A stretch of 61,976 nucleotides of DNA from Hyphomicrobiales bacterium (GCA_947455455.1 CANGOE010000005.1:1-61976), one strand, 5' to 3'; positions 15,979 to 27,296 are shown, numbered from the stretch's first letter. Notes: generated from the sequence alone by a model not told the origin. Made by a program: numbers and translations.

Positions 15979-16809
15979 TCAGCTATGGTCGTCCTGCGCG
16001 GCCAAACGGGCCACTGTCTCTGGATTGCTGAATTCCAGTGTGCAAAAATGGCCGCCTTGATAATAGCGGCCCACCGGATGGTCGGCTGAAGGCTCGCGGG
16101 CGGCTCCGATATCACCGGCATAGTCATCGGCACTGTCTTGCGGCTGATAGCCGAGTTGCTCGGCCTGTCTGTTGTCATAATAGGCGCTGGCATTGCGCGA
16201 AATACCATACACGATAGTGTTGTCGACCGCCGGATGCTCAATGCCGATCATGACCAGTTGCGCCAAATCCCGGCCCGAAATCCACAAGGCCAAGGATCGG
16301 CTATGTTCGGGCCGGTCGGCGGCATTGCCGATACGGATATGCAGGCTTTTGAGCCCGTGCTTGTCGGCATAATACTGGCCGACCGCCTCACCCCAGCATT
16401 TGCTCAATCCGTAACGGGTATCGGGCCGGACACGTGCGGTTTCATCAATCTTTTCACTGCGCGGATAAAAGCCAACCGCATGATTGGATGAGCCGTGGAT
16501 CATCCGTTTCACCCCCGCCTGATGTGCCAGTTCGTAGACTGTCCAAGTGCCCATCACATTGTTCTGGACAATGTCCTCCATCGACGCCTCATGGGGGATG
16601 GAGGCCAGATGCACCACGGCATCAACCCCTTCGAGAGCTTGTTGCAACAAGGCCTTGTCGGTCAATTCGCCGCAATAGGGCACTTCACCGTCTTTCAAAT
16701 CCGTCACGGGCAAACGGTCGAACAGCACAAGCCGGTCAAACCGGCCCTGAAATTCATGACGCAATTTACGCCCGATCCGGCCAGCCGCTCCGGTAATCAG
16801 CACTCTCAT
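15979..16809 (-). CDS. udh: Uronate dehydrogenase (NAD-dependent epimerase/dehydratase fold)
   Basis: A 276-residue short-chain/extended Rossmann enzyme expected to oxidise D-galacturonate or D-glucuronate to the aldarolactone. The NAD motif is TGAAGRIGRKL (residues 6-16), the catalytic Tyr-x3-Lys is in YGLSKCWGE, and the phrases SSNHAVGFYP and GGHFCTL closely match my memory of characterised Agrobacterium and Pseudomonas uronate dehydrogenases. AGGAG precedes the ATG. It is divergent from the aldose epimerase gene, with an AT-rich palindrome between them. Downstream enzymes of the oxidative uronate pathway lie at 23963-26118. Confidence 0.85.
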   Translation of the reverse strand: MRVLITGAAGRIGRKLRHEFQGRFDRLVLFDRLPVTDLKDGEVPYCGELTDKALLQQALEGVDAVVHLASIPHEASMEDIVQNNVMGTWTVYELAHQAGVKRMIHGSSNHAVGFYPRSEKIDETARVRPDTRYGLSKCWGEAVGQYYADKHGLKSLHIRIGNAADRPEHSRSLALWISGRDLAQLVMIGIEHPAVDNTIVYGISRNASAYYDNRQAEQLGYQPQDSADDYAGDIGAAREPSADHPVGRYYQGGHFCTLEFSNPETVARLAAQDDHS

Positions 16810-16925
16810 TGTGTCTCCTTCCCGTTTCCCTGATGCCGGTTGTTGCGCAACCTTATCGGCTTGGGCTGTTTTCGTCTGCCCTTTCTGTCACGACCCGATC
16901 AGAGGGCGGCATGAATTGACACAAC

Positions 16926-16943
16926 TGATATATTAATATACCA
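16926..16943. promoter_or_regulatory. AT-rich palindromic operator between udh and the epimerase gene
   Basis: TGATATATTAATATACCA is centred on the perfect palindrome TATATTAATATA (16929-16940), with TG/CA also symmetric at the ends. Its place between two divergent uronate genes and its resemblance to FadR-subfamily GntR operators (TGGTAT-type half sites) make it a likely shared control site. No GntR gene is present in this window. Confidence 0.5.
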
Positions 16944-17002
16944 ATTTGCACATGACGCAAATCACAATTGCAAGTGATCAGCATGCGGGAGAGGTTGTGA
17001 AC

Positions 17003-17962
17003 ATGGCTCAAAGCGTGCCCGCACAAGCAGGCTATTCCATAAAAGCCGGCCCCTTCGATGCAGGATTTTTGCATGCCGAGATCTATCCCGACCAAGGTGG
17101 CCGGATCGGTTCGTTCTGGCTGGAAACGCCCGATGGTCTCCGCATCGATGCCTTGATCCCGATGGATGGCGCGGCCTTTGATCCACTCCAATGGCCGAAA
17201 GCGGGATCTTACCCGCTGGCTCCATGGTCGAACCTGATCCGCAATTCGGAATTTGAATCTGGTGGACATCGGGTGCGGCTGATGCCGCATCCGCAGGTGA
17301 CCCCGCACGCCCTGCACGGCTTCAGCCAGATGCGGGCGTGGCAGGTCGAAAGCCACACGCCTTCGCAATTGGTTATGGCCTATCAGCACCAGCCCGATGC
17401 CACCGACCTGTGGCCTTGGGCTTTTGTGGTGCGCCAGACCGTGAGCTTGGGAGCCGACGGCCTATCGGTGCGCATCAGTATCCAGAACCAGTCAATAGAA
17501 CCGATGCCCGCCGGGCTGGGCCAACATCCCTATTTCAAACTGGCCCTGGGTGACCGGGTGCAGTTCGAGGCCACAAGCCAGTGGCAACCCGATGGTGGTG
17601 GCTTTGTTACCCATCAAGAGGCTTTTCCTTCGGGCCACACCCATCATGACCGTGTGCACGCCGAAGAAACCGCCACACTGCATTTTTCGGGCTATGGCGG
17701 CCACCTCCTGATCACACGGGCCGACGGCATGCAGATCAGCATGACCAGTTCGCCCGAATTCGGCGGGCTTGTTTTCCATATACCGCAAGGCGGCGCCTAT
17801 ACCTGTATCGAGCCGGTGACCCATGTGGTCGATGCCTTCAACCTGCACCGGCAAGGCGTGACGGAAACAGGCTTCAAACGGCTTGCCCCTCAAGAAACAC
17901 TGTCGGCAGACATGACAATCCAGTTGCAATCCACCTCGAATTCACCAGACTTCAACCATTAA
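17003..17962 (+). CDS. Aldose 1-epimerase (GalM-like)
   Basis: A 319-residue beta-sandwich mutarotase interconverting the anomers of a free sugar or uronic acid. Family features include NRxGRIGSF-type strands (DQGGRIGSFWLETPDG), SYPLAPWSNLIRNSEF, the catalytic His region HPQVTPHALHGFS, GLGQHPYFKL and the late acidic residue in GGAYTCIEPVTHVVDAF. The ATG at 17003 has GGAGAGG 9 bases upstream; earlier starts (TTG 16946, ATG 16952) lack a site. Next to udh, which acts on the pyranose form, an anomer-supplying role is sensible. Confidence 0.85.
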   Translation: MAQSVPAQAGYSIKAGPFDAGFLHAEIYPDQGGRIGSFWLETPDGLRIDALIPMDGAAFDPLQWPKAGSYPLAPWSNLIRNSEFESGGHRVRLMPHPQVTPHALHGFSQMRAWQVESHTPSQLVMAYQHQPDATDLWPWAFVVRQTVSLGADGLSVRISIQNQSIEPMPAGLGQHPYFKLALGDRVQFEATSQWQPDGGGFVTHQEAFPSGHTHHDRVHAEETATLHFSGYGGHLLITRADGMQISMTSSPEFGGLVFHIPQGGAYTCIEPVTHVVDAFNLHRQGVTETGFKRLAPQETLSADMTIQLQSTSNSPDFNH

Positions 17963-18026
17963 CAACACACGGCCCCGCCAAGGGGTCGAATATCCAAACG
18001 CAAAAAACCGTCTGTGGGAGGACACA

Positions 18027-19985
18027 ATGAACCATTTCGACAAACGCAACATGATGGGTGCCGGTGTGCCGGACCGCCGGATGATCCTGAAAGGCATGGC
18101 TGGCGCGGCAACGGCCTCGCTGATGATGGGATCGGCTTTTGCCCAGAGCGCGAAAGGCGAAGCCCCGGATCTGGCCAAAGCCGCGGCTGACGGCAAATTG
18201 CCCAAACTGGCGGACCGCCTGCCTGCCAGCCCGATGGTGGTGCAGGTCGACAAGGTCGGCAAATATGGCGGCTCGATCCGGCGCGGCCTGCGTGGCTCGG
18301 CCGATCACAACGGTATTCTGCGTCTGGTCGGCAATCAGGGCCTTGTGCGCTGGAACCTCGAATTTACCGAAGTCCTGCCCAATGTGGCCGAGAAATGGAC
18401 GGTGAACGACAATTCGACCGAATTCACCTTTTTCCTGCGCAAGGGCATGAAATGGTCGGACGGCAAGCCGTTTACCGCTGATGATGTGGTGTTCTCGATC
18501 GAGGATTGCGTCAAGAATTCCGATCTCTACAAATCTGTTCCGGCACTGCTGTCGATTGCCTCCAAGCCTGTGGTGGTGACCAAGATCGATGATACGACCG
18601 TCAAATTCACCTTTGCCGGATCCTATGCACTGTTTCTCGAAATGCTGGCCACGCCGCTGGGCCAGCATCCGACGCTGTTCTGCAAACATTATGCGAGCCA
18701 GTTCCACCCCAAATACAATGCGAATGTTGCCGATCTGGTCAAAGCCGCCAATCTGTCGAGCTGGCCCGATCTGTTCCGCGCCAAAAACGGCGATATCGAA
18801 ATTCCGTCGCGCTGGAGCAATCCGGAAAAGCCCGTGCTCGATCCATGGGTGATCAAGGAGCCCTATACAGGTGGTGCGACCCGCGTGGTGGCCGAGCGCA
18901 ATCCCTATTTCTGGCAGGTCGATCAGGCCGGCAACCAGTTGCCTTATGTGGACCGGTTGAGCTTCAGCATCTCGCAGGATGTCGAATCGCTGATGCTCGA
19001 TGTGATCTCCGGCAAGCTCGACATTCAGGAACGCCATATCGACACCTTGCAGAACAAGCCGACGCTGGCGCAGAACATGCAAAAAGGCGGTTACCGTCTG
19101 GTTGAACTGGTGGCTTCCGGCTCGCAACAATGCCAGATCTACCTCAACCTGACCCATAAAGATCCGAAGATCCGCGAGATGTTTGCCAATAAAGAGTTCC
19201 GTCAGGCACTCTCGCTGGGCATGAACCGCAAGGAAATCATCGACATTGTCTATCTCGGCCAGTCCGAGCCCTATCAGGCCGGACCACGTCCGGGGCATCC
19301 GTGGTATCACGAGAAACTGGGCCGCCAGTTTACCGGACACGAGCCCAAACAGGCCAATGCGATCCTCGACAAGTTGGGCTATGACAAAAAGGACGCGCAG
19401 GGCTTCCGCCTGCGTCCGGATGGCCAGAAGGTGTTTTTCTCGATCGATGTGATCCCCACGCTCTATCCCGATTGCGTCGATTGCCTCGAATTGATCAAGC
19501 GCCATTGGGCCGAGATCGGCGTCGACATCAAGATCAACACCATCGAACGTGCACTCTATTACACACGCGGTGACAACAACGACCATGATGCGGCGGTGTG
19601 GCCGGGTCCGGGCGGCCTTGATCCGATGCTTGATCCGCGTGACTACTTCGCCCAGCATCCGCAAGGCACCCGTTATGCCGTGCCTTGGACGCAATGGTAT
19701 GTATCGAACGGCAAGGACGGCCAGGAACCGCCCGAAAGCCAGAAGCGCCGCATGAAACTGTTCGACGATGCACGCGCCACCGCCGATCTCAAAAAGCGTG
19801 CGGCCATCATGAAAGAACTGTTTGATCTGAGTGCCGAAGGGTTTGAAACCATCGGTGTCTGTCTGGCGGTCAATTCCTTCGGCATTGTCAAAACCAACCT
19901 GCAAAATGTGCCGCAGAAATATCCGAGCGCGTGGTCGTGGCCCAATCCCGGCCCGGCCTTGCCACAGCAGTTCTTCTTCTCCTGA
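18027..19985 (+). CDS. Dipeptide-type ABC transporter substrate-binding protein, Tat signal
   Basis: A 652-residue extracytoplasmic binding protein of the SBP_bac_5 family. The N-terminus carries a twin-arginine-like signal (DRRMILKGMAGAATASLMMG) with probable cleavage after AFA. Family hallmarks: FTFFLRKGMKWSDGKPFTADD (positions about 131-151), KEPYTGG, and FRQALSLGMNRKEIID. A strong GGGAGG precedes the ATG. Long members of this family often bind oligosaccharides or sugar acids rather than peptides; with uronate genes on both sides, an oligouronide or uronate ligand is likely. Confidence 0.88.
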   Translation: MNHFDKRNMMGAGVPDRRMILKGMAGAATASLMMGSAFAQSAKGEAPDLAKAAADGKLPKLADRLPASPMVVQVDKVGKYGGSIRRGLRGSADHNGILRLVGNQGLVRWNLEFTEVLPNVAEKWTVNDNSTEFTFFLRKGMKWSDGKPFTADDVVFSIEDCVKNSDLYKSVPALLSIASKPVVVTKIDDTTVKFTFAGSYALFLEMLATPLGQHPTLFCKHYASQFHPKYNANVADLVKAANLSSWPDLFRAKNGDIEIPSRWSNPEKPVLDPWVIKEPYTGGATRVVAERNPYFWQVDQAGNQLPYVDRLSFSISQDVESLMLDVISGKLDIQERHIDTLQNKPTLAQNMQKGGYRLVELVASGSQQCQIYLNLTHKDPKIREMFANKEFRQALSLGMNRKEIIDIVYLGQSEPYQAGPRPGHPWYHEKLGRQFTGHEPKQANAILDKLGYDKKDAQGFRLRPDGQKVFFSIDVIPTLYPDCVDCLELIKRHWAEIGVDIKINTIERALYYTRGDNNDHDAAVWPGPGGLDPMLDPRDYFAQHPQGTRYAVPWTQWYVSNGKDGQEPPESQKRRMKLFDDARATADLKKRAAIMKELFDLSAEGFETIGVCLAVNSFGIVKTNLQNVPQKYPSAWSWPNPGPALPQQFFFS

Positions 19986-19993
19986 TCAATACA

Positions 19994-20019
19994 GGCGGGC
20001 GGGATCACTCCCGTCCGCC
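19994..20019 (+). repeat. Stable hairpin after the binding-protein gene
   Basis: An 11-base-pair stem (19994-20004 with 20009-20019, one G-U, 4-base loop) follows the stop by 8 bases and has no T-run. Such hairpins downstream of binding-protein genes protect the upstream message and lower permease expression. Confidence 0.6.
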
Positions 20020-20044
20020 CCATCCCTGTTTGAAAGCCGGACCC

Positions 20045-21031
20045 ATGCTGCGCTTCATTGCCAAACGTGTGTTATGGATGATCCCATCGCTGGTCGTGGT
20101 GAGCTTCCTGTCATTTGTCTTGATCCAGCTTCCGCCCGGCGATTATGTAACCACCTATATCGCCACGCTGGCGGCCTCCAACGAGGTCGTGGATATCAAC
20201 ACGGCCAATGAATTGCGTGCCCGCTTCGGGCTCGATCAGCCCATGATCGTGCAATATTGGAAATGGATCACCGGCATTGTGTTGCACGGGGATTTCGGCC
20301 TGAGCTTCGAATGGCAACAGCCGGTCAGCGAGTTGATCTGGGAACGCATGGCCCTGACGCTGGTCTTGACCTTCACTACCTTGCTGGCGACTTGGGCGAT
20401 TGCCTTGCCCATCGGTATTTTTTCGGCGGTGCAGAAATATTCGGTGATGGATTATATCGTCACCTTCCTGTCTTTCATCGGCCTTGCCGTGCCGAGCTTT
20501 TTGCTGGCACTGGTGCTGATGTATATCGCGGCCGTGCATTTCGGACAGGATGTCGGCGGGCTGTTTTCCGACCGCTTCATGAACGAGCCATGGAGCTTTG
20601 ATAAAATTGTCGACATGCTCGGCCATTTATGGATTCCGGTGATCATCCTTGCCGTGTCCGGCACTGCCAGCCTGATCCGCGTCATGCGCGCCAACCTGTT
20701 GGATGAATTATCCAAACCCTATGTCACCACCGCCCGCGCCAAAGGCCTATCGGAATTCCATCTGCTGATGAAATATCCGGTTCGGATTGCACTGAACCCC
20801 TTCATTTCCACCATTGCCTGGCTACTGCCCAATCTGGTGTCGGGATCGATCATCGTCGCGATTGTGCTGAGCCTTCCCACCGCCGGGCCCTTGCTCCTGC
20901 AATCCCTGATGAGTCAGGACATGTATCTGGCCGGTGCTTTTGTGTTGCTGATTTGCGCCTTGACGCTGGTGGGGTCGCTGATCAGCGATATTTTGCTGGC
21001 TCTGGCCGATCCGCGGATCAGGCTCGAATAG
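20045..21031 (+). CDS. Dipeptide-type ABC transporter permease (DppB family)
   Basis: A 328-residue inner-membrane permease with about six membrane segments, starting with FIAKRVLWMIPSLVVVSFLS as usual for DppB. Conserved sequences include ARFGLDQPMIVQYWKWI, GDFGLSFEW, and the ATPase-contact region YVTTARAKGLSEFHLLMKY. The start at 20045 is chosen over an in-frame start at 19931 that lies inside the preceding gene. It pairs with the following permease. Confidence 0.9.
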   Translation: MLRFIAKRVLWMIPSLVVVSFLSFVLIQLPPGDYVTTYIATLAASNEVVDINTANELRARFGLDQPMIVQYWKWITGIVLHGDFGLSFEWQQPVSELIWERMALTLVLTFTTLLATWAIALPIGIFSAVQKYSVMDYIVTFLSFIGLAVPSFLLALVLMYIAAVHFGQDVGGLFSDRFMNEPWSFDKIVDMLGHLWIPVIILAVSGTASLIRVMRANLLDELSKPYVTTARAKGLSEFHLLMKYPVRIALNPFISTIAWLLPNLVSGSIIVAIVLSLPTAGPLLLQSLMSQDMYLAGAFVLLICALTLVGSLISDILLALADPRIRLE

Positions 21032-21089
21032 ACGTGACGATCACTCACGAAGCGGCATCCACCAGATTTGAGAAAAGCGGATTGAGACC

Positions 21090-22213
21090 ATGTCTGAAGC
21101 AGTTCTAGGGCCGATCGAGAACAAACAACTGGCAGTGGCCTCGCAATGGCAACTGGTCTGGTGGGCCTTCAAGCGTCACCATCTGGCAATGGCCGGGCTG
21201 TACATCACCGCGTTTCTCTATCTGATCGCGCTGGCACCGGGCTTTTTTGCGACCAATGATCCCTCGGCCCAAAACGGCCGTGCCGCCTACCACCCGCCGC
21301 AAAGCCTGCATTTCATCGACACCGCGGCCGATGGCAGTTGGACCATCAAGCCCTATATCCATGCCTCGGTGCTGAAACGCGATCCGCAAACATTGGCGGC
21401 TATTTTCACCGAAGATACCAGCAAGAAAATCTATCTGCAGTTTTTGGGCTCCGGTTATGAATACGAGCTGTTCGGCCTGTTCAAAACCCGCCTGCATCTG
21501 CTGGCCGCCGAGAACACCACACAGCCGATTTTCATTTTCGGTGCGGACAGGCTGGGCCGTTGCGTCTATAGCCGCATCATCCAGGGCGCGCAGATTTCAC
21601 TCTCGGTCGGTCTGGTCGGCGTGTTGCTGTCACTGACCTTGGGGATTCTGATTGGCGGTGTATCGGGCTATTACGGCGGCCGGATCGATTTTGTCGCCCA
21701 GCGGGCCATTGAATTCGTGCTGGCTTTGCCGACCATTCCGATCTGGCTGGCGCTGGCCGCCGCTTTGCCGCATGACTGGCCCGCCGTGCTCAATTATTTC
21801 ATGATTACCTTGATCCTGTCGCTGACCGGATGGGCGCAACTGGCACGTGTGGTGCGCGGTCGCTTCCTCAGCCTGCGCACCGAGGAATTCGTGATGGCCG
21901 CCCGTCTTGATGGGGCCTCGGAAGGCCGCATCATTTTCCGCCACATGTTGCCCAGTTTCGCCAGCCACATCATCGCTTCGATCACACTGGCCATTCCGGC
22001 GATGATTTTGGCTGAAACCTCGCTGTCCTTCCTTGGTCTTGGCTTGCAACCACCAAGCATCTCGTGGGGTGTCTTGTTGCGCGAAGCCCAGAATATCCGC
22101 TCCATTGCAACCGCGCCCTGGCTGTTCATTCCCGGCGGTGCCGTTGTACTGGCTGTTGTTGCCCTGAATTTTTTAGGAGACGGTCTGCGCGATGCGGCCG
22201 ACCCGTATAACAA

Positions 22214-22217
<4 letters not shown>
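21090..22217 (+). CDS. Dipeptide-type ABC transporter permease (DppC family)
   Basis: A 375-residue permease with an N-terminal cytoplasmic arm (LVWWAFKRHHLAMAGLY) and a periplasmic insertion of about 110 residues between the first two membrane segments, longer than in classical DppC. The C-terminal half has FGADRLGRCVYSRIIQGAQISL, the EAA loop EEFVMAARLDGASEGRIIF and ETSLSFLGLGLQPPSISWG. The stop overlaps the ATPase start as ATGA. The enlarged periplasmic loop resembles transporters taking up sugars with very large binding proteins. Confidence 0.9.
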
Positions 22218-23920
<1,703 letters not shown>

Positions 23921-23962
23921 TCTTTCTGCTGTTTTCCCACCCTGTTGTTTACGGATAAGCCC

Positions 23963-25165
23963 ATGAAAATCGACCGTCTGAGAGCCTTCATGTCCCGCGA
24001 CAAAGACCGTCCGCGTGTGATCATTGCCATGGATACCGATGACGGCCTGACAGGCTGGGGCGAATGTTACAATCACGGGCCGGACAAGGCGCTGTTTCCC
24101 TTGCTCGATTATCTGATGACCTTTCTGAAAGGGCAGGATCCGACCCGCATCGAATATCTGATCCATTATCTGATGCAACAAACCCGCTTCCCGCCCGGCG
24201 CGCTGGGTCTGGCGGCCATTTCCGCGCTTGATCACTGCCTGTGGGATATTTCGGCCAAGGCGTTGAATGTACCGGTCTATCGGCTGTTGGGCGGGCATGT
24301 GCGCGACCGCATCAAGGTTTATGCCGGTGTCTATACCGCCCCCGATGCCGCCCTTGCACGTGACGAACTCGACGGGCTCAACGAACAATGGGGCCTGACC
24401 GCCTTCAAACTCTCGCCGTTCCGTATCGATATCCATGCCAATCGCTGGGGCGAGGTGGTCAGAACCTCGGCCGAGTATTTCCGGCAGTTGCGCGAGACGA
24501 TCCGTCCCGATTACGACATCGCCTTTGATGCCCATGCCAAGATTTTCGAGCCGAAACAGGCGATCCAATTGGGCAATGCACTGGCCCCTTACGATCCGCT
24601 GTTTTTCGAAGAGCCGATCCGCCCCGAAAATTTCGAAGCCTGGGGCGAAGTGAAGCAGGGCCTGCACTGCACCCTCGCCACCGGTGAATCGCTCTATAGC
24701 CGTTTCGAATTTTTACGCCTGTTGCAGGTGCGCGGTGCCGATATCATCCAGCCCGATATCTGCGTGGTCGGAGGCATGCTGGAAATGCGCAACATCGCGG
24801 CTTTGGCCGAGGCGCATTTTGTCTCCATCGCGCCACATAACCCGATGGGGCCGCTGGCCACAGCCATCAATGTGCATTTTTGTGCGGCACAGCCCAATTT
24901 CAAAATCCTCGAATACCGTCTGCCGCACGGCCCCGGCTATGTGTTCGGCACCGGCAAGGACGAAGCGCCGAGCAAAGAACAGCATCTGCAAGGGGCGTGG
25001 TATGTCAAAGACCCCTACCTGCCCAAAGACGGCTATCTGGAATTGCGACCGGAGCGGGCGGGCTGGGGTGTCGAGATGGATGAAAAACTGCTCGGCACCG
25101 AAGATTATGTCCATTGGGAGCGCAAGGTGCCTGTCAAACCGGATGGATCCACCGGTTACGTTTAA
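23963..25165 (+). CDS. Acid-sugar dehydratase, mandelate racemase/enolase superfamily
   Basis: A 400-residue enolase-superfamily enzyme. The N-terminal capping domain is followed by a barrel with metal ligands in FDAHAK (Asp), FFEEP (Glu) and TGES (Glu), then QPDICVVGG and the general base in APHNPMGPLATA, a pattern most like D-galactonate dehydratase and related acid-sugar dehydratases. The KxK of muconate-type enzymes is replaced by FKLSP. Between a uronate dehydrogenase and a KdgD-like lyase it probably dehydrates an aldarate or aldonate, or opens the aldarolactone. The ATG at 23963 is used; a TTG at 23945 is weaker. Confidence 0.82.
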   Translation: MKIDRLRAFMSRDKDRPRVIIAMDTDDGLTGWGECYNHGPDKALFPLLDYLMTFLKGQDPTRIEYLIHYLMQQTRFPPGALGLAAISALDHCLWDISAKALNVPVYRLLGGHVRDRIKVYAGVYTAPDAALARDELDGLNEQWGLTAFKLSPFRIDIHANRWGEVVRTSAEYFRQLRETIRPDYDIAFDAHAKIFEPKQAIQLGNALAPYDPLFFEEPIRPENFEAWGEVKQGLHCTLATGESLYSRFEFLRLLQVRGADIIQPDICVVGGMLEMRNIAALAEAHFVSIAPHNPMGPLATAINVHFCAAQPNFKILEYRLPHGPGYVFGTGKDEAPSKEQHLQGAWYVKDPYLPKDGYLELRPERAGWGVEMDEKLLGTEDYVHWERKVPVKPDGSTGYV

Positions 25166-25215
25166 GCCGCACTCCAACCCTTCATTGTTTTTGTCAAACC
25201 CGACAGGTTTTCATC

Positions 25216-26118
25216 ATGAGCCATTCCTCCACTGATATTGCCGCCTTGCGCGGTGTTTCCGGTATTCTTGTCACGCCCTATGACAGCGACGGACACATTG
25301 CCCCCGACCGTCTGACCCCGATTATCTCCCGCGCTGCCAAAGCAGGCATCGAGGCTTTGACCATCAACGGCAATACCAGCGAATTCTATTCCCTGACATT
25401 CGAGGAAGCCCGCGCTATGCAGGCCGCCGTGCCTGCTCTGATCAACCGTCAGGCCTTTGTGACCGCCGGTGTCGGCCGTTCCCTCCACGAAGCCTGCATT
25501 CTCGCCCGTGCCGCCAAGGGCGACGGGGTCGATGCCCTGATGATCCACCAGCCACCTGATCCGTTCCGGGCCCCGCGTGGTGTGCTCGAATATACCGCCC
25601 GTGTTGCCGAGGCCGGAGGTGGCCTGCCGATTGTGCTCTATTTGCGCGATGACACCGGTGGCATGGATTTTATCGAAAAGCTCTGCCGGATTCCGAATGT
25701 GGTCGGTGTCAAATGGGCCACACCGAATGTGATGGTGCTGGCCAATGCCATCCGGCATTGTCCCCATATTGCCTGGATTTGCGGCTTGGCCGAACCGTGG
25801 GCACCGCCCATGGCGGCTGTCGGCGCGCAGGGTTTCACCTCGGGCATCATCAATGTCGCCCCGCATCTGTCGCAGGGCGTATTGGAAGCCATCCGCCGGA
25901 GCGATTACAAAGCGGCCGGAGCCATCATCGCCAGGCTGGAACCGTTCGAACGTTTCCGCTCGACCGAGGGCAACGGGGCCAATGTCTCGGTGGTCAAACA
26001 GGCGCTGGCCATGCAGGGCTTCGAGGTTGGCCCCGCCCGCGCCCCCGCCGCCTGGCCGCTGAGCCAGACGGTTCAGGACGGCATCCGCGCCGTCTTGCAG
26101 GACTGGGACGCGCTGTAA
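25216..26118 (+). CDS. Dihydrodipicolinate synthase-family lyase (KdgD-like)
   Basis: A 300-residue class I (Schiff base) barrel enzyme. The active lysine is in VVGVKWATP, the tyrosine in IVLYLRDD, and the carboxylate-binding loop is NGNTSEFYSLTFEE. The C-terminal GFEVGPARAPAAWPL resembles 5-dehydro-4-deoxyglucarate dehydratase (KdgD), which gives 2,5-dioxovalerate. It ends the uronate operon 50 bases after the acid-sugar dehydratase and so would be the third step after Udh. An aldolase acting on a 2-keto-3-deoxy acid is the alternative. Confidence 0.82.
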   Translation: MSHSSTDIAALRGVSGILVTPYDSDGHIAPDRLTPIISRAAKAGIEALTINGNTSEFYSLTFEEARAMQAAVPALINRQAFVTAGVGRSLHEACILARAAKGDGVDALMIHQPPDPFRAPRGVLEYTARVAEAGGGLPIVLYLRDDTGGMDFIEKLCRIPNVVGVKWATPNVMVLANAIRHCPHIAWICGLAEPWAPPMAAVGAQGFTSGIINVAPHLSQGVLEAIRRSDYKAAGAIIARLEPFERFRSTEGNGANVSVVKQALAMQGFEVGPARAPAAWPLSQTVQDGIRAVLQDWDAL

Positions 26119-26131
26119 GGCGCGTTCTCGC

Positions 26132-27175
26132 TTATCCCCTGATGATCAATTGATGGGGAATGATCTTGTCCATTGCCGCCTGCGCGCGCGGAGTTTTGTC
26201 CTGCGGGTTCTCCAACATCGCTGTCAGCACAGAAATCACCGCATTACCGATCAGCTCATAGGGAATACGCACGGCGCTGAGCCATTGGGCGATCCATTGG
26301 TTGAGCGGTCCGTCGTCGAAGCTGATCATGGTCAGATCACGCGGTATCGCCAAGCCCGCGCCGCTGGCCTGTTTGTACGCGCCATAGGCCAGCAGATCAC
26401 TGAGACAGATCACCGCATCGGGCCGCATTTGTTGCGCCAGAAGCTCCTGCATGGCCTGTTCGCCGATCCGCAAGTGATCCAGCCCCGCACTGCCGAACTG
26501 GCGGACAGGACGCATGTCACCACCCGCCTGTTGCAACCGCTCCAGAAAGCCTTGCAACCGTTCCCGTCCGGCACTGTAAACCAGCGAGGCATGGATAACC
26601 GCAATATCGCGCCAGCCTTTGGCGAGGCAATAATCGGCCACATCGCGCCCTGCGGCGGCATTGTCGATGCCGACATAGGGAAAGGGTGAACGAACAGGAT
26701 CACGCCGGTTGACGAAAACCAGCGGGATGCCCGCTTGCCTGAATTCATCGAGTTTCGGGCTCGGGACTGCGACCACCATAATCACCGCCCGCACCCGCAA
26801 GGCTTCCATCTCGCGCAGATATTCATCCTGGATATCGGCTTGCTCATGCGTGTCGCACAACAGCATCACATAGCCGTTCTGGCGCAAGGCATGTTCGATC
26901 GACGAGGCAATGGCCGCCATGGTCGGATTGCCCAGATTGGCCGCCAGCACTGCGATGATCTGCGTTGTGCCCTTGCGCAGGGCCCTGCCAGCGCTTTGCG
27001 GGCGATAATCGAGATCCGCCACCGCCTTGCGCACCGCCAGCACGGTCTGCGCCGCAATCTTGACGGGTGCGCCGTTCACCACCCGCGAGACCGTGGCAAT
27101 CGACACCCCCGCCCGCTTGGCCACAGAAGCCAGCGTGGCATGGGAATGCTTTCCGTACGAACGGGAGGTTTTCAT
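26132..27175 (-). CDS. LacI-family transcriptional regulator
   Basis: A 347-residue repressor-type regulator. The N-terminal helix-turn-helix and hinge are clear (TLASVAKRAGVSIATVSRVV, then YRPQSAGRALRKG), followed by a periplasmic-binding-protein-like sensor domain (residues 70-340) with FVNRRDP, ISFDDGPLNQW and IPYELIGNAV. ATG at 27175 is chosen because the helix-turn-helix begins soon after; a GTG at 27217 is possible. It is convergent with the uronate operon and divergent from the Gfo/Idh-ABC-glpDK operon. A LacI-type operator lies in the shared intergenic region, so it most likely controls that operon and itself. Confidence 0.92.
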   Translation of the reverse strand: MKTSRSYGKHSHATLASVAKRAGVSIATVSRVVNGAPVKIAAQTVLAVRKAVADLDYRPQSAGRALRKGTTQIIAVLAANLGNPTMAAIASSIEHALRQNGYVMLLCDTHEQADIQDEYLREMEALRVRAVIMVVAVPSPKLDEFRQAGIPLVFVNRRDPVRSPFPYVGIDNAAAGRDVADYCLAKGWRDIAVIHASLVYSAGRERLQGFLERLQQAGGDMRPVRQFGSAGLDHLRIGEQAMQELLAQQMRPDAVICLSDLLAYGAYKQASGAGLAIPRDLTMISFDDGPLNQWIAQWLSAVRIPYELIGNAVISVLTAMLENPQDKTPRAQAAMDKIIPHQLIIRG

Positions 27176-27282
27176 CTCGTTTCGACCCGCCCTCGCGCCG
27201 TCATGCCACTTCACCACTGCCCATAACCGTACCCTGCCGGCAAATTATGCTTGCCCGAAAATTCAGAACAATGATAGCATAA

Positions 27283-27296
27283 TGCAAACGTTTACA
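27283..27296. promoter_or_regulatory. LacI-family operator
   Basis: TGCAAACGTTTACA is a near-perfect palindrome with the central CG typical of LacI-family sites (TGnAAACGnTTnCA). It lies 108 bases upstream of the regulator start and 212 bases upstream of the Gfo/Idh gene. The rest of the 333-base gap (27176-27508) has no other gene I can support. AAGGA precedes the Gfo/Idh ATG. Confidence 0.7.

Noticed and set aside
17952-19904. A 650-residue open frame on the minus strand
   Set aside because: It is antisense to the SBP_bac_5 binding-protein gene, which has a signal peptide, ribosome site and family motifs.
27215-27240. Upstream GTG start for the LacI regulator
   Set aside because: It would add 14 residues before the conserved helix-turn-helix without a convincing ribosome site; kept only as an alternative.
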